Shown here: positions 49,914 through 59,200 of the stretch, in pieces
Layout: the number at the start of each line of letters is the position of its first letter
Position numbering within the stretch: position 1 is the stretch's first letter
Origin: Niastella soli
GTDB lineage: Bacteria > Bacteroidota > Bacteroidia > Chitinophagales > Chitinophagaceae
Reading direction: 5' to 3'
DNA length: 64,000 nucleotides
Assembly: GCF_017742245.1 (NCBI RefSeq)
Contig: NZ_JAGHKO010000006.1
Coordinates: 146,682-210,681, forward strand
Translations under genes and position numbers: made by a program
The notes under the pieces: model-generated
Seen by the model: the letters and a program-made list of their open reading frames with translations, nothing else
Told to the model about the DNA's origin: nothing
The model's database searches: none

Positions 49914-50170
49914 TCAGTTGAAGAGTGAGTGGTGAGTAGTGAGTGGTGAGTGGACTCGCGACATTGGAGCTATCTGCGAAATTGAAAAACTTCGATCCGC
50001 CAGCTGGCGGAAGTCTCGTAATTCGCGAGCCTTCTGCCTTCTACCTTCTGCTCTCGGCTGAGCGAGACCGTCTGCCGTCTGCCGTCTGCTCTCGGCTGAG
50101 CCGAGACCTTCTGCCGTCTGCCGTCTGCCCATTGCCTACTGCCTATTGCCCATTGCCCATTACCCATTAC
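49914..50170. repeat. low-complexity 7-bp tandem repeats with CTCGGCTGAG palindromes
   Basis: Between the two genes are runs of CTGCCGT, CTGCCTT, CTGCCCA and related heptamers (about 50030-50175), a GAGTGGTGAGTAGT tract (49924-49950), and the inverted repeat CTCGGCTGAG/CCGAGA (50073-50106). Like repeats at 51294-51360 and 55873-55915 show that it is a genome-wide low-complexity family, not a gene. Apparent ORFs here are by-products of the repeat. Confidence 0.8.
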
Positions 50171-50262
50171 CCACTGCCTTAAAAAAACGCTATTATTTGA
50201 GCTTTTCCCGTTATCATCGCCCGCCCGGTATCCAATACCTTAGCAGTATTAAATTAATTCAG

Positions 50263-51123
50263 ATGAAACAGGTACTCTCATTTTTGATTGTTATGGTGTT
50301 GGTTATTAACACCATGGCTCAGGATAGCACGGCTTTGGCGCATCCGGAAAGCGTAATCTCCGATGGTAAATTCTTATATGTAACCAATATTGGTAATGCC
50401 CTGGACCCTACTGCAAAGGACGGGGATGGCTATATCAGCAAATTGTCGCTCGATGGTAAAGTAATAGCCCGTTCTTTTGCCACTACAACATTGAATGCAC
50501 CAAAAGGAACGGCCATTATCAAAGGCATCCTGTATGTGGCCGATATCGACCGCATCGTGGGTTTTGACCTGGCTACCGGTAAACAAACTGCTGAAATAAA
50601 CCTGGCTCCTGGTACCGGCTCCAGCTTTGTTAACGATCTCACTGCAAAAGACGATCTCACCTTATTTGCTTCGTGTACCGATGTGGGCAAGGTTGCAGAA
50701 GTGAATCTGAAAACAGGCCAGGTAAAGGTTATTGCTGAGGTAAAAGGTGCCAATGGTATTAAATATGATAAAGCAACCGACCGCTTGTATACCTGTAGTT
50801 TCGATTTTCAGAATATGCAGGGTGGTGAACTCGGTGTGATCAGCTGGAAAAAACAACAACCCTCTTATGCAAAATTAGGTGACGTTCATGGCGCTTTTGA
50901 CGGATTGGCCCTGCTCGATGACCATACCCTTGTTGTTTCTGACTGGGGCGCTATGGACCATCCGGCTGGTTTTGTAGAAAAGTTTGATCTTAAAACAAAT
51001 AAGGCCACCAAACTCGATTGGCCTGTGATCAGCGGTCCGGCCGACTTTTACCTGAATGCCAGCGATAAGAAGATCTTTATCCCGGCGTTGGTGGAAGGTA
51101 AGTTGGTGATTCAGCAACTGTAA
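50263..51123 (+). CDS. secreted SMP-30/propeller-type protein
   Basis: The start is ATG 50263 (MKQVLSFLIVMVLVINTMAQ, signal peptide); the frame further upstream is repeat sequence. The 286-aa mature protein has propeller-blade signatures: HPESVISDGKFLYVTNIGNA, DGYISKLSLDGKVIARSFAT, APKGTAIIKGILYVADIDRI, NDLTAKDDLTLFASCTDVGK, GANGIKYDKATDRLYTCSFD, DGLALLDDHTLVVSDWGAMD and GPADFYLNASDKKIFIPALV, as in SMP-30/gluconolactonase-like or NHL proteins. It could be a periplasmic lactonase or a binding protein. Its own terminator follows. Confidence 0.85.
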   Translation: MKQVLSFLIVMVLVINTMAQDSTALAHPESVISDGKFLYVTNIGNALDPTAKDGDGYISKLSLDGKVIARSFATTTLNAPKGTAIIKGILYVADIDRIVGFDLATGKQTAEINLAPGTGSSFVNDLTAKDDLTLFASCTDVGKVAEVNLKTGQVKVIAEVKGANGIKYDKATDRLYTCSFDFQNMQGGELGVISWKKQQPSYAKLGDVHGAFDGLALLDDHTLVVSDWGAMDHPAGFVEKFDLKTNKATKLDWPVISGPADFYLNASDKKIFIPALVEGKLVIQQL

Positions 51124-51187
51124 GACGGCAAACGGCAAACGGCAGAAAGAAACAGCCGAAAGCCATTAGTCATAAAATATTTTAAAG

Positions 51188-51219
51188 AAAGAGCCTTGGG
51201 GATAACCTCAAGGCTCTTT
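51188..51219 (+). terminator. hairpin terminator
   Basis: AAAGAGCCTTGGGG-ATAA-CCTCAAGGCTCTTT has a 14-bp stem with one G-T pair. Confidence 0.85.
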
Positions 51220-51293
51220 CACTTATATAATAAAGCGTTCTAAATTTATTCCCTCTATCCTCAGTCAACGTTATCAACTTGTCTTTCATGTCT

Positions 51294-51362
51294 GCCTTCT
51301 GCCGTCTGCCGTTTGCCGTCTGCCGTTTGCCGTCTGCCGTTTGCCGTCTGCCGTTTACCCAT
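51294..51362. repeat. GCCGTCT/GCCGTTT heptamer tandem repeat
   Basis: About nine units of CTGCCGT(T/C)(T/C)GC form a 7-bp-period tract (CTGCCGTCTGCCGTTTGCCG and so on), the same family as at 50030-50175 in the same orientation. Confidence 0.85.
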
Positions 51363-51538
51363 TCCTTAACACAACGTTAAACCCACTAACCAAAACTGTT
51401 AAATTAATTCTGGCAGGATTTTCTCCCGTACACAAAGACCGTTCCAATAACCAAACATTATATTTTCTTTACAAAGTGCCAAACACCAAATCCATTACTT
51501 TTAGTTCGTATAATAACCGTGTAAAACCAGGGATAACC

Positions 51539-52525
51539 ATGAAGAAAAAATCAGGTGATTTTTTTGCGGCCCTCAAATCAATAATACTACCGGAAAGCAA
51601 TGACCATCGCCCCGCCAATGGTCCGGTTACCAACAACGTTATCTTAAAAGAATTGCTGGATTGTTTTGATAATTCGTGTAAACGGGAGTCGGTTGGCAGA
51701 AGCCTGTTGTTTAACATGCATTACCTCATCATTCTGCACCCTGAAGTGTACGAAGAGCGCTTACCCTCACTTCCCATCATCGTTAAAGAAGCGCTGAAGG
51801 CATTTTACAATAATCTGAAAAGTTATAGAAAGAAATATGATGAACTGTCGCCCGTGTCGTTTCACTGGCAGTTCCGATTTGCGCCCGGTACCGATTTCAA
51901 CCAGGAAAAGATCGCCATAGACGATGTGCGCGTGATCGGGATGCTCACGGGGATGAAACCGGCCGGCAGTGGCGGCAACGACCGGCATAATACGGCCAAG
52001 GTGACCATGAAATCGAAGGCTACCAATGTGTTCGACAAAATGGATATCAACCTCGATGTGTTGCGACATTTACATTTTGCCGAGAATGGCACCTTCACGG
52101 TGAAGTTCAACCCCGAATTAAATGTCACCAATGTGGCGGTTACCAATAACATGGTACAAAAAACGGCCCGCAATGCCGACGCCGGTCTGGCTCAGATTGA
52201 ATACCACATGGCCGATAAAAACAGGGATGCAGTGTACATTATGAAGGATACAGAGATTGTAATTGCACGAAAGGAACCAGAGAACCTGGGCTATAGCAAT
52301 TACCTGCTCATTGAGTCGGGGTTTGTGTCGAACCCGCATGCAAGGATCAGGTGGAATGAAGCGCAGCAGTCGTTCCAGATCGCTTCCTTCAGCAACAATG
52401 AAACCCGGGTAAATGAAACAGTGATCGAGAAAAGTGAAGCCGGTAATCCCCGCTGGTTCGATTTGAACGACAAAAGCCAGGTCTTGTTAAATGGCATGGT
52501 TACCCTTACATTAAAACAGCTTTAA
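51539..52525 (+). CDS. FHA-like domain protein of the kinase/phosphatase cluster
   Basis: The start is set to ATG 51539 (MKKKSGDFFAALKSIILPES), since upstream sequence is repeats. The 328-aa protein has an N-terminal helical part (NVILKELLDCFDNSCKRESV, like the second FHA gene's start), a middle beta part (FHWQFRFAPGTDFNQEKIAI), and a C-terminal FHA-type module: VIARKEPENLGYSNYLLIES, VSNPHARIRWNEAQQSFQIA, NNETRVNETVIE. The FHA core R and S-x-x-H are diverged (VSNPHARI is kept). FHA domains bind phosphothreonine; here it would read phosphorylation by the kinase encoded downstream. It is followed by a 27-aa ORF and the phosphatase gene, with gaps of 7 and 2 bp. Confidence 0.8.
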   Translation: MKKKSGDFFAALKSIILPESNDHRPANGPVTNNVILKELLDCFDNSCKRESVGRSLLFNMHYLIILHPEVYEERLPSLPIIVKEALKAFYNNLKSYRKKYDELSPVSFHWQFRFAPGTDFNQEKIAIDDVRVIGMLTGMKPAGSGGNDRHNTAKVTMKSKATNVFDKMDINLDVLRHLHFAENGTFTVKFNPELNVTNVAVTNNMVQKTARNADAGLAQIEYHMADKNRDAVYIMKDTEIVIARKEPENLGYSNYLLIESGFVSNPHARIRWNEAQQSFQIASFSNNETRVNETVIEKSEAGNPRWFDLNDKSQVLLNGMVTLTLKQL

Positions 52526-52532
52526 ACGATCT

Positions 52533-52616
52533 ATGATCAATACCATCTCATCCATAGCGCTGTTTGTATTTGTGATTGTTTTATTGTTACGGCATTTTAA
52601 AAACCTGCCACGATAA
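52533..52616 (+). CDS. 27-aa single-span membrane peptide
   Basis: ATG 52533 to TAA 52616 encodes MINTISSIALFVFVIVLLLR then HFKNLPR: one hydrophobic helix and a basic C-terminus. It sits tightly between the FHA gene (7-bp gap) and the PP2C gene (2-bp gap). The spacing is that of a translated cistron; conservation is not tested. Confidence 0.5.
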   Translation: MINTISSIALFVFVIVLLLRHFKNLPR

Positions 52617-52618
52617 AT

Positions 52619-54088
52619 ATGAAAACTATTTTGCTTAGTGGCAATACGCATCCCGGGATGCGGCGAAAGGAGAATGAAGACACCTTCAGCTGCCATCAGT
52701 TATGGTCGCCTGATAAGGCCTTGCTGGTGGTGATTGATGGGGTTGGTGGGTATGCGGGCGGAAAACGGGCGGCGGCTATTGCCAGGGATTCTATTGATCA
52801 GTATATGCAAACGCCCAAGGGCGATACGCTTACTATGTTGCGCGAAGCAATGATCTTTGCCAACAACCGGATTGCTGAAGAGCGGATGCAGGACCCGAAG
52901 TACGGTGAAATGTGTTGCGTACTTACGGCTGCCGTGGCCGATACTGCGGCCGGCCTTGTGTATTTTGTGCATGTGGGCGATACCCGCCTTTATCGGTACC
53001 GCAAAGGCGAACTGAAAAAGCTCACCCGCGATCATTCCTTTGTTGGCCTGCGTGAAGACGCCGGTGAAATAACCGAGCGCGAAGCCATGGACCATCCGCA
53101 ACGCAACCAGATCTTACGCGAAGTAGGTTCTGCCATTCACCGCATCGATGATGAAGATTTTATGCAGTATGGCAAAGAAGAGTTGTTGCCGGGTGATGGC
53201 TTGTTGTTGTGCAGCGACGGGCTCACCGATATGGTCACCGCCAAACAGATTTCTGAGGTGCTGGCTACCAGTGTTGCGTTGAATAACAAAGTCAATAATA
53301 TTATTGCACTGGCCAATGAAATGGGCGGCCATGATAACATAACCGTGGTGCTGTTAAAGAACAATCGCGTTAAACAGGTGGCACAACCCGCCAATGGCAC
53401 CAGGGTTAAAAAAACTGTTAAACCAAAGTCCGATCCAAAAGATTCTACCTCCTCTCCATCGTCTAATAAAGCCATAGAGAAGCCAAACAAAACTTCGCAA
53501 TCAGATACCGCTGCTGTTAAAAAAGCAGGTAGCAGTAACAAGTGGTTGAAATGGAACGTCCCGGTCATTGTGTTGTTGGCAGCGAGTTCCTGGTTCTTTT
53601 TCTCACGAAGTAATGAAAGCCCAACGCCTGAACAACCCACGCAGGTGCAGGAAGTAAAGGCGGTTGACGATACCACGCATAAAATGGGAGCAACGCTTTT
53701 CAGTGGACAACATGCGGCGCCCTCGGGGCCTGGGTCGGCACAAACACCGGATACCCTGCGGCTGTCGGCCACCAGTAACCTGGTAGCGGTGCAGCGTTAT
53801 GCCGATAGTGTTGGTAATACTATACTGTTGTTGCCGGCTAAAGAAAAAGTTAATCATTTTGCAGCGCTGGAAATTAACAAGGCTTCTGCTAAAGCAGGTG
53901 ATACCTTAGTAATAAGAAACCTGCGATTGAAAGGGTTTGAAGTTGGCATCAAAGTAAGTATTCCGGTACATATAAGGTTAGAGAATACATTTTTTGAAAA
54001 CGTTAAGTATCCTGTGAGTAACCAGGTTAAACCTGATAGTACAAATAAAAGTCTCTCTATACAAGTAGTTAGCACAGAGATGCAATAA
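52619..54088 (+). CDS. membrane-anchored PP2C-type protein phosphatase
   Basis: This 489-aa protein has an N-terminal PP2C domain (about 1-245) with the metal and phosphate motifs: GMRRKENEDTF (R and E-N-E-D), VVIDGVGGYAGG (D-G-x-G-G), VHVGDTRLYRY, LLLCSDGLTDM and GGHDNITVVLL. After a Lys/Pro/Ser-rich linker (about 250-300) comes one membrane helix (VPVIVLLAASSWFFF) and an external domain of about 160 residues, with DTLRLSATSNLVAVQRYADS. It should reverse threonine/serine phosphorylation from the kinase that follows by 3 bp; the external part suggests direct sensing of envelope signals, unlike free cytosolic PP2C enzymes. Confidence 0.92.
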   Translation: MKTILLSGNTHPGMRRKENEDTFSCHQLWSPDKALLVVIDGVGGYAGGKRAAAIARDSIDQYMQTPKGDTLTMLREAMIFANNRIAEERMQDPKYGEMCCVLTAAVADTAAGLVYFVHVGDTRLYRYRKGELKKLTRDHSFVGLREDAGEITEREAMDHPQRNQILREVGSAIHRIDDEDFMQYGKEELLPGDGLLLCSDGLTDMVTAKQISEVLATSVALNNKVNNIIALANEMGGHDNITVVLLKNNRVKQVAQPANGTRVKKTVKPKSDPKDSTSSPSSNKAIEKPNKTSQSDTAAVKKAGSSNKWLKWNVPVIVLLAASSWFFFSRSNESPTPEQPTQVQEVKAVDDTTHKMGATLFSGQHAAPSGPGSAQTPDTLRLSATSNLVAVQRYADSVGNTILLLPAKEKVNHFAALEINKASAKAGDTLVIRNLRLKGFEVGIKVSIPVHIRLENTFFENVKYPVSNQVKPDSTNKSLSIQVVSTEMQ

Positions 54089-54091
54089 AAT

Positions 54092-55873
54092 ATGGCAACT
54101 TCAATTTTTAAAGAATACTTCAAAGGATACGAGATCCTGGGTGAGATCGGCAGGGGCAATGCCCGCGTGCTGAAGGCAAGGCACCTGGAATCGGGTAACC
54201 TGGTTGCCATTAAACACTTTGCGTTTAATACCGATGCCGATACGCTGCGTCGTTTTCAGCGTGAGTCAGAGATCATGAAATCCATCCAACATGATCACAT
54301 CGTAAAAATAGTAGACGTTCACCTCGATGCAGAGTTGCCTTACATCGTAATGCAGCTGATAGAAGGTGGTGATGTACGCCGGTTACTAAAAGACCGCGGC
54401 ACACTGGAGGTGGACACCGTAATACAACTGGCGCAACACATGACCGATGCGTTGGACGCCATTCACGCCAAAGGCGTTGTGCATCGGGATATAAAGCCGG
54501 AGAACATCATGTACCGCCGACTGCCCAATGGCGAGCTCCATTTTCTGCTGACCGATTTTGGCATCGCCAAACTCAGGGAGCAAACCAATACGGTTACCGG
54601 TTCTTCCATGCTTACCTATGAATATGCTTCACCTGAGCAGTTCAGTCATGCCCGTACCGTTTCAACGCCTACCGATTATTACTCCCTGGGTATTGTGTTG
54701 TATGAATGTTTAACGGGCTCCGTGCCCTTTGCTTATAATGAAGAAGATTTGTTATGGCACATCAACCGGGTAATTGAATGCCCTTTTCCGGAGATCGTTT
54801 TACCCGATAACCGCATCCTGCCACCCAGCTTGTTGCAATTGTTACATGGCCTGCTGGCTAAACAGGCCACCTTTCGAATGAGCGATACAGAACAGGTGCG
54901 ACAGCTATTGCAAAAGGCCGCCGTGGAAAATGCGCAGGCCCGGTATGTAAAACCAGTGAGCGTCAATAAAACAAAAAAGGTGACGCAAGTACATGCCAAA
55001 GCAAATGTGCCGGCAGCGGGGGGTAGTAAAAAGAAAGAGATCGTATTCACGATACTGGGCGTATTGCTGTTCAGTGGTTTTATGATGGGCATGTGGGCCG
55101 TGTACCCCCATAAAGAAGGGGAGTCGGGCAGCGACAATGCCGCCACCGTGTTACCGGTTGATTCGGTGTCTGTTGCCGCGGTAACCCGTAAAACGATGCC
55201 CTCACATGATAACAAGGACCTGATCTCCCCGGTTGTGCATGCCAACCCCGAGACGGAGACTGAATTAAGTCCCGGGGCAAATGCAAAACCTGCCGTGCAA
55301 ACCGATGCAGGGGTAACCTTACACAACGGGATGTATTACGATGATTTTAGTGAAGACGTGGACAGCATTTGGGAAACCGGCAAGGATGAGAACAGTGAAT
55401 TTAAATTCTCTCATGGTAAATATATCATCAAAGGGTTTACAGATAGTTTGACTTATCACGCTACGGTAAAATTCGACCTGAATATAGAACGGAACTTCAG
55501 CATCTCGGCCAGCGCTACCCAATGGGGCAATGAACCCGATGAAGCTTATGGTATTAACTTTTGCGGCAATACCGATACTGATGCCTATTATGTGTATTAT
55601 ATCACTTCCAGCGGTTATTACGCCATTGGGTCTATGACCAACGGCGACTGGCAGCCGATCATAAACTGGACGCGCAGCACCAATATCCGCACCAGGAATG
55701 ATATGAACACCCTGTCTATTGAGAAAAGGAACAACGCGATCTTCTTTTATATAAATGATAAGGTTGAGAACGTGTTGCCGTTTACCGGTGCCTATGGCAA
55801 TTGTTTTGGCTTACGGGTAGATGGCGCACAGACAGTGGCTTTTGATCAGTTGATTGTTAAAGGAACCAGGTAG
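54092..55873 (+). CDS. membrane-anchored Ser/Thr protein kinase
   Basis: This 593-aa protein has an N-terminal Hanks-type kinase domain (about 12-275): the glycine loop GEIGRGNARV (G-x-G-x-x-G is diverged), Lys41 in LVAIKHF, HRDIKPENIM, LTDFGIAKL, the activation loop with NTVTGSSMLTYEYASPEQF and YYSLGIVLYECLTG. A linker precedes a transmembrane helix (IVFTILGVLLFSGFMMGMW, about 317-335), and the external C-terminus (about 420-593) is a lectin-like beta domain (DDFSEDVDSIWETGKDENSE, YAIGSMTNGDWQPIINWTRS, GAYGNCFGLRVDGAQTVAFD), similar in design to DUF1080/LamG-type folds. It could sense cell-wall or carbohydrate ligands. It lies 3 bp after the phosphatase gene. Confidence 0.93.
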   Translation: MATSIFKEYFKGYEILGEIGRGNARVLKARHLESGNLVAIKHFAFNTDADTLRRFQRESEIMKSIQHDHIVKIVDVHLDAELPYIVMQLIEGGDVRRLLKDRGTLEVDTVIQLAQHMTDALDAIHAKGVVHRDIKPENIMYRRLPNGELHFLLTDFGIAKLREQTNTVTGSSMLTYEYASPEQFSHARTVSTPTDYYSLGIVLYECLTGSVPFAYNEEDLLWHINRVIECPFPEIVLPDNRILPPSLLQLLHGLLAKQATFRMSDTEQVRQLLQKAAVENAQARYVKPVSVNKTKKVTQVHAKANVPAAGGSKKKEIVFTILGVLLFSGFMMGMWAVYPHKEGESGSDNAATVLPVDSVSVAAVTRKTMPSHDNKDLISPVVHANPETETELSPGANAKPAVQTDAGVTLHNGMYYDDFSEDVDSIWETGKDENSEFKFSHGKYIIKGFTDSLTYHATVKFDLNIERNFSISASATQWGNEPDEAYGINFCGNTDTDAYYVYYITSSGYYAIGSMTNGDWQPIINWTRSTNIRTRNDMNTLSIEKRNNAIFFYINDKVENVLPFTGAYGNCFGLRVDGAQTVAFDQLIVKGTR

Positions 55874-55916
55874 ACGGCAAACGGTCTCGGCTCAGCCGAG
55901 AGCAAACGGCAGAGAT
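55873..55916. repeat. heptamer repeat with CTCGGCTCAGCCGAG palindrome
   Basis: GACGGCAAACGG, then TCTCGGCTCAGCCGAGAG, then CAAACGGCAGAG: the reverse complement of the motifs at 50073-50130 (same two components, opposite orientation). Confidence 0.75.
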
Positions 55917-55941
55917 GAATGGCACGAGGTAATAGAGAGGA

Positions 55942-56188
55942 AGACCTGTAAGGTCCATCATTTGAGGTTGCCATAGTAGTGGGCTGAATTGCACCTGACA
56001 GGTCTTGCTCGAAGAGCCGCCTGCCACAATTGAATTGCACCCCGCAAAGCGGGGCAGGCTCTGACAGGTCTTGTTCAAAGAGTAGTTCTACCTTGGGTCA
56101 CATTGCTTGTTTTTGTAAATCCGACCTGTCAGGACCGCGTCATCACACTATTAATGCGAGCTCGAATGGCGGACCTTACAGGTCTTCG
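55942..56188. repeat. AAGACCTGT(A/C)AGG inverted-repeat elements (two copies)
   Basis: Element ends: GAAGACCTGTAAGGTCC (55941) with CCTGACAGGTCTT (55995-56008), again TCTGACAGGTCTTG (56059-56072), GACCTGTCAGGACCG (56124) and GGACCTTACAGGTCTTC (56173-56188). The copies are separated by AGCGGGGCAGGC-type inserts. The family recurs at 61231-61572 and 63881-63950. Confidence 0.8.
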
Positions 56189-56205
56189 ATATAAGTAATA
56201 CGAAA

Positions 56206-59200
56206 ATGGAAGTTAACCCGAAAAATACTAATAAGAGCAGACAGGAAGCCTGGTTACTCCTGGCAGGCGCCGCCGTGTTGATGCTCGTACTATTTGTAAA
56301 ATTATTTATTACACTCTCACCCGCATTGAACCGCGCCGAGGTGGCCTTGAAAACAGGCCGGGCCATCAAGCTGGAAGCCGGGTTAAATAAAGACTCCCTA
56401 AGAAAGATAATCACCAACGGTAACTTCTTTGCCGACGATCGCGATGTTGATCTGCTGGTTGACAGCTTATCGATGCGGCTGATCACCGTGGGCAGCGTAG
56501 ATAATCTCGGTGCCATCAATAAAGGCAGCTTTGGCCTGCTGGCGCCTGTTGAATGGAAAGCACCCAATGGCGGTGTAGATTTTCAGGGCCGGTTGGAAGC
56601 CTCCAGACAACGACTGGGTTTTGATTCGGTGTTGTATCAAAAAGAATTACATGATCCTACTGCCTACCCGGCATCGGTGAATGTATCAACCGGGACGCAT
56701 GAAATGGGCGGTCGTATCCTATACCAGGACCAACCCATGGCGGGCACCCTGGTGCAATTGCGCGAACACATTGCCACCCTCGATGAAGACTCTCTCTATG
56801 ATCATGTGCTGTATGCCCGTACCGGTGCTAATGGTGAATTTCATTTTACTGGTCTGATAAAAGATTCAGGTTATAGTGTGCTACCGCTGAAACCCGGTTT
56901 TGAATTTGGCGCCCGTCAGGGGAGTGCCCGGCTGTCAAAAGACAGGTTCTTTACCTTCACTGGCAAACCGCATAAGATAAGGTTGATAGGGCCTATCGCC
57001 TATGCGCAAATGAAAGAAGACGGCGTGCTGCTGGTAAGAACGCCGGAAGAATTTACTACGGCTTACTGGCTGATTGCCGGTGGTTGCATCCTGGCCTTCT
57101 TCCTGGCGCATATCATTTTATGGCTGCGAAAAAAAGAACCTGACGTTTTTATGCTGCCACTGCTGCTGTTATTATGCAGCATTTCTACCCTGTTATTATT
57201 TAGTATACAAAACCCGCTAACCGATACCCTGCATGCTGCACAGGCCATGCAAGGTGTGCTCATTGGATTAGTGGGGTTTGTTGTTTTTGCGTTGATCGAC
57301 ATCCGTAAATTATATACGCGCTGGTGGTTCGATGCCCTGTTCAATTTCAGGAAAAAGAATGTATACGGCCTGCGTGGCTGGACCTGGCTGGCACTGGCCA
57401 TTGGTATGGCATTGTTGACGCTGCTGATAGGAACAGGTCCTGAAGGAAGTGGGGTGAAAGTAAATATTCAACTCGGTGGTTTTACTTTTCAACCCAGCGA
57501 AATAACCAAGTACCTGTTGTTGTTGTTCCTGGCCGGATTCTTTGCCGCCAATGAAGAGAACATCCGCAATTTATCAGATATCCGCTGGCGTTTTCTGGTG
57601 AGTATTGGTGTGCTGGCAGGGGTAGGCGTGGTGTTGGCACTGTACCTGCTCATGGGTGATATGGGGCCAGCTATGGTAGTTTGTTTTACCTTTTTATTCT
57701 TCTATAGCATTGCCCGGGGCAATTTATTATTGACGGTTTTGGCAGGTGTGGTGTATTGTGTGTTGCTGAATTATCTCCCCGGCTGGCTGGCAACCTCCAT
57801 CAGCTTCGTGGCTGTTATTCTAACTATGATCATTCAGCACCAGGTAAAAACGGTGAAATGGTATGGTGTTTTAGCGGTATTGGCCGATGCACCGGTGATC
57901 GTATTATTAGTGATTGCAGCCTTTGCCTTTGGGGATCAATTGCCCGGTATTGGCGATCGCCTGGCCGATCGCAAAGCCATGTGGCTTAGCCAATGGGATA
58001 ATGACGTTTTTGGCGGCGACCACCTTGCACATAGTTACTGGACACTCGCATCGGGCGGGTTGACCGGACAAGGGCCCGGTCGTGGGTTTCCCAATACCAT
58101 GCCCGCTGCGCATACAGATATGATCCTGCCCAGCATTGGCGAAGAACTGGGCTGGCTGGGGCTGGTAGCGGTGTTCCTGATCTTCGGTATGTTGATCCAT
58201 CGTTCTTTTTTGCATGCCCGCCGGGCAGGTCAGCCGTTTAGCTTTTATTTGTGCGCCGGTATTGCCATTGCAACGGGTATACAATTCCTGCTGATTGCTG
58301 GTGGCTCCATTGGGCTTTTGCCATTGACAGGGGTCACCGTTCCTTTTCTTAGTTATGGCAAGATCTCCCTTATTGTTAACCTCGCGGCCATGGGCATTGT
58401 AGCCGGTATTTCTTCCCGGCCCGGACTGGCCATTCAAACCCAACACCTGCGTAAGTATTACGACTTTGTATTGGGTACCGGTATCCTGTTCTTTTTATCG
58501 GGCATTGCCGTATTGATGGTGAAGTTGTACCAGGTACAGGTGGTGCATAGTAAAGAGATCTTAGTGCGGCCAGCCCGGGTCATCAATCGCAACGGATTGC
58601 CTATTTATAGTTACAACCCACGTATTGATAAATTGACGCGAGTGCTGGCGGCCGGTTCTATTTACGATCGTAATGGACTGGTGATCGCTACCAGTGAACC
58701 AAAGGTGATCAAAGATCATCTGGATGCTTATCTCGCAGCAGGCATCGATACCACCCGGCTCGATAACCTGATGCAGAAAAGAGTGGTGCGTTTTTACCCC
58801 TTTGAAGAAGATCTCTTCTTCTGGACGGGCGATTATAATACCCGGCTGTTCTGGGGACAAAGCAATGGTTATTTTGCCGAGGCCCGACACCTTACGGCTT
58901 TACGCGGTTATGCTACCAGTCCGGAAAAGCGCGATTATGTAAGCTCAGAATATCGCCCTGATAAATTTACCCGGCCGGTACAAAAGACCATCAAACTGGT
59001 GAGCTATGATTATTCGCCCCTGGTAGAAAGCCTGCAATCGGGTATCGATACTACCAATGAAACCCTTCGAAGTATAAAACACAAAGACCGGGATATCCAT
59101 TTGACCATCGATGCGGCGCTGCAAAAGGAAATACAGGATTCGCTGCATAAAAGCAATTTCAAAAACGATCGTATAGCCGTGGTAGTGTTAGATGCCGGCT

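Noticed and set aside
49943..50182. ORFs in the heptamer repeat tract on both strands
   Set aside because: The 7-bp period gives open frames with periodic peptides ([20 protein letters not shown] and the like) without coding signs.
53137..53772. 211-aa minus-strand ORF within the phosphatase gene
   Set aside because: It is antisense to the well supported PP2C gene; the Ser/Thr/Cys-rich translation is a shadow.
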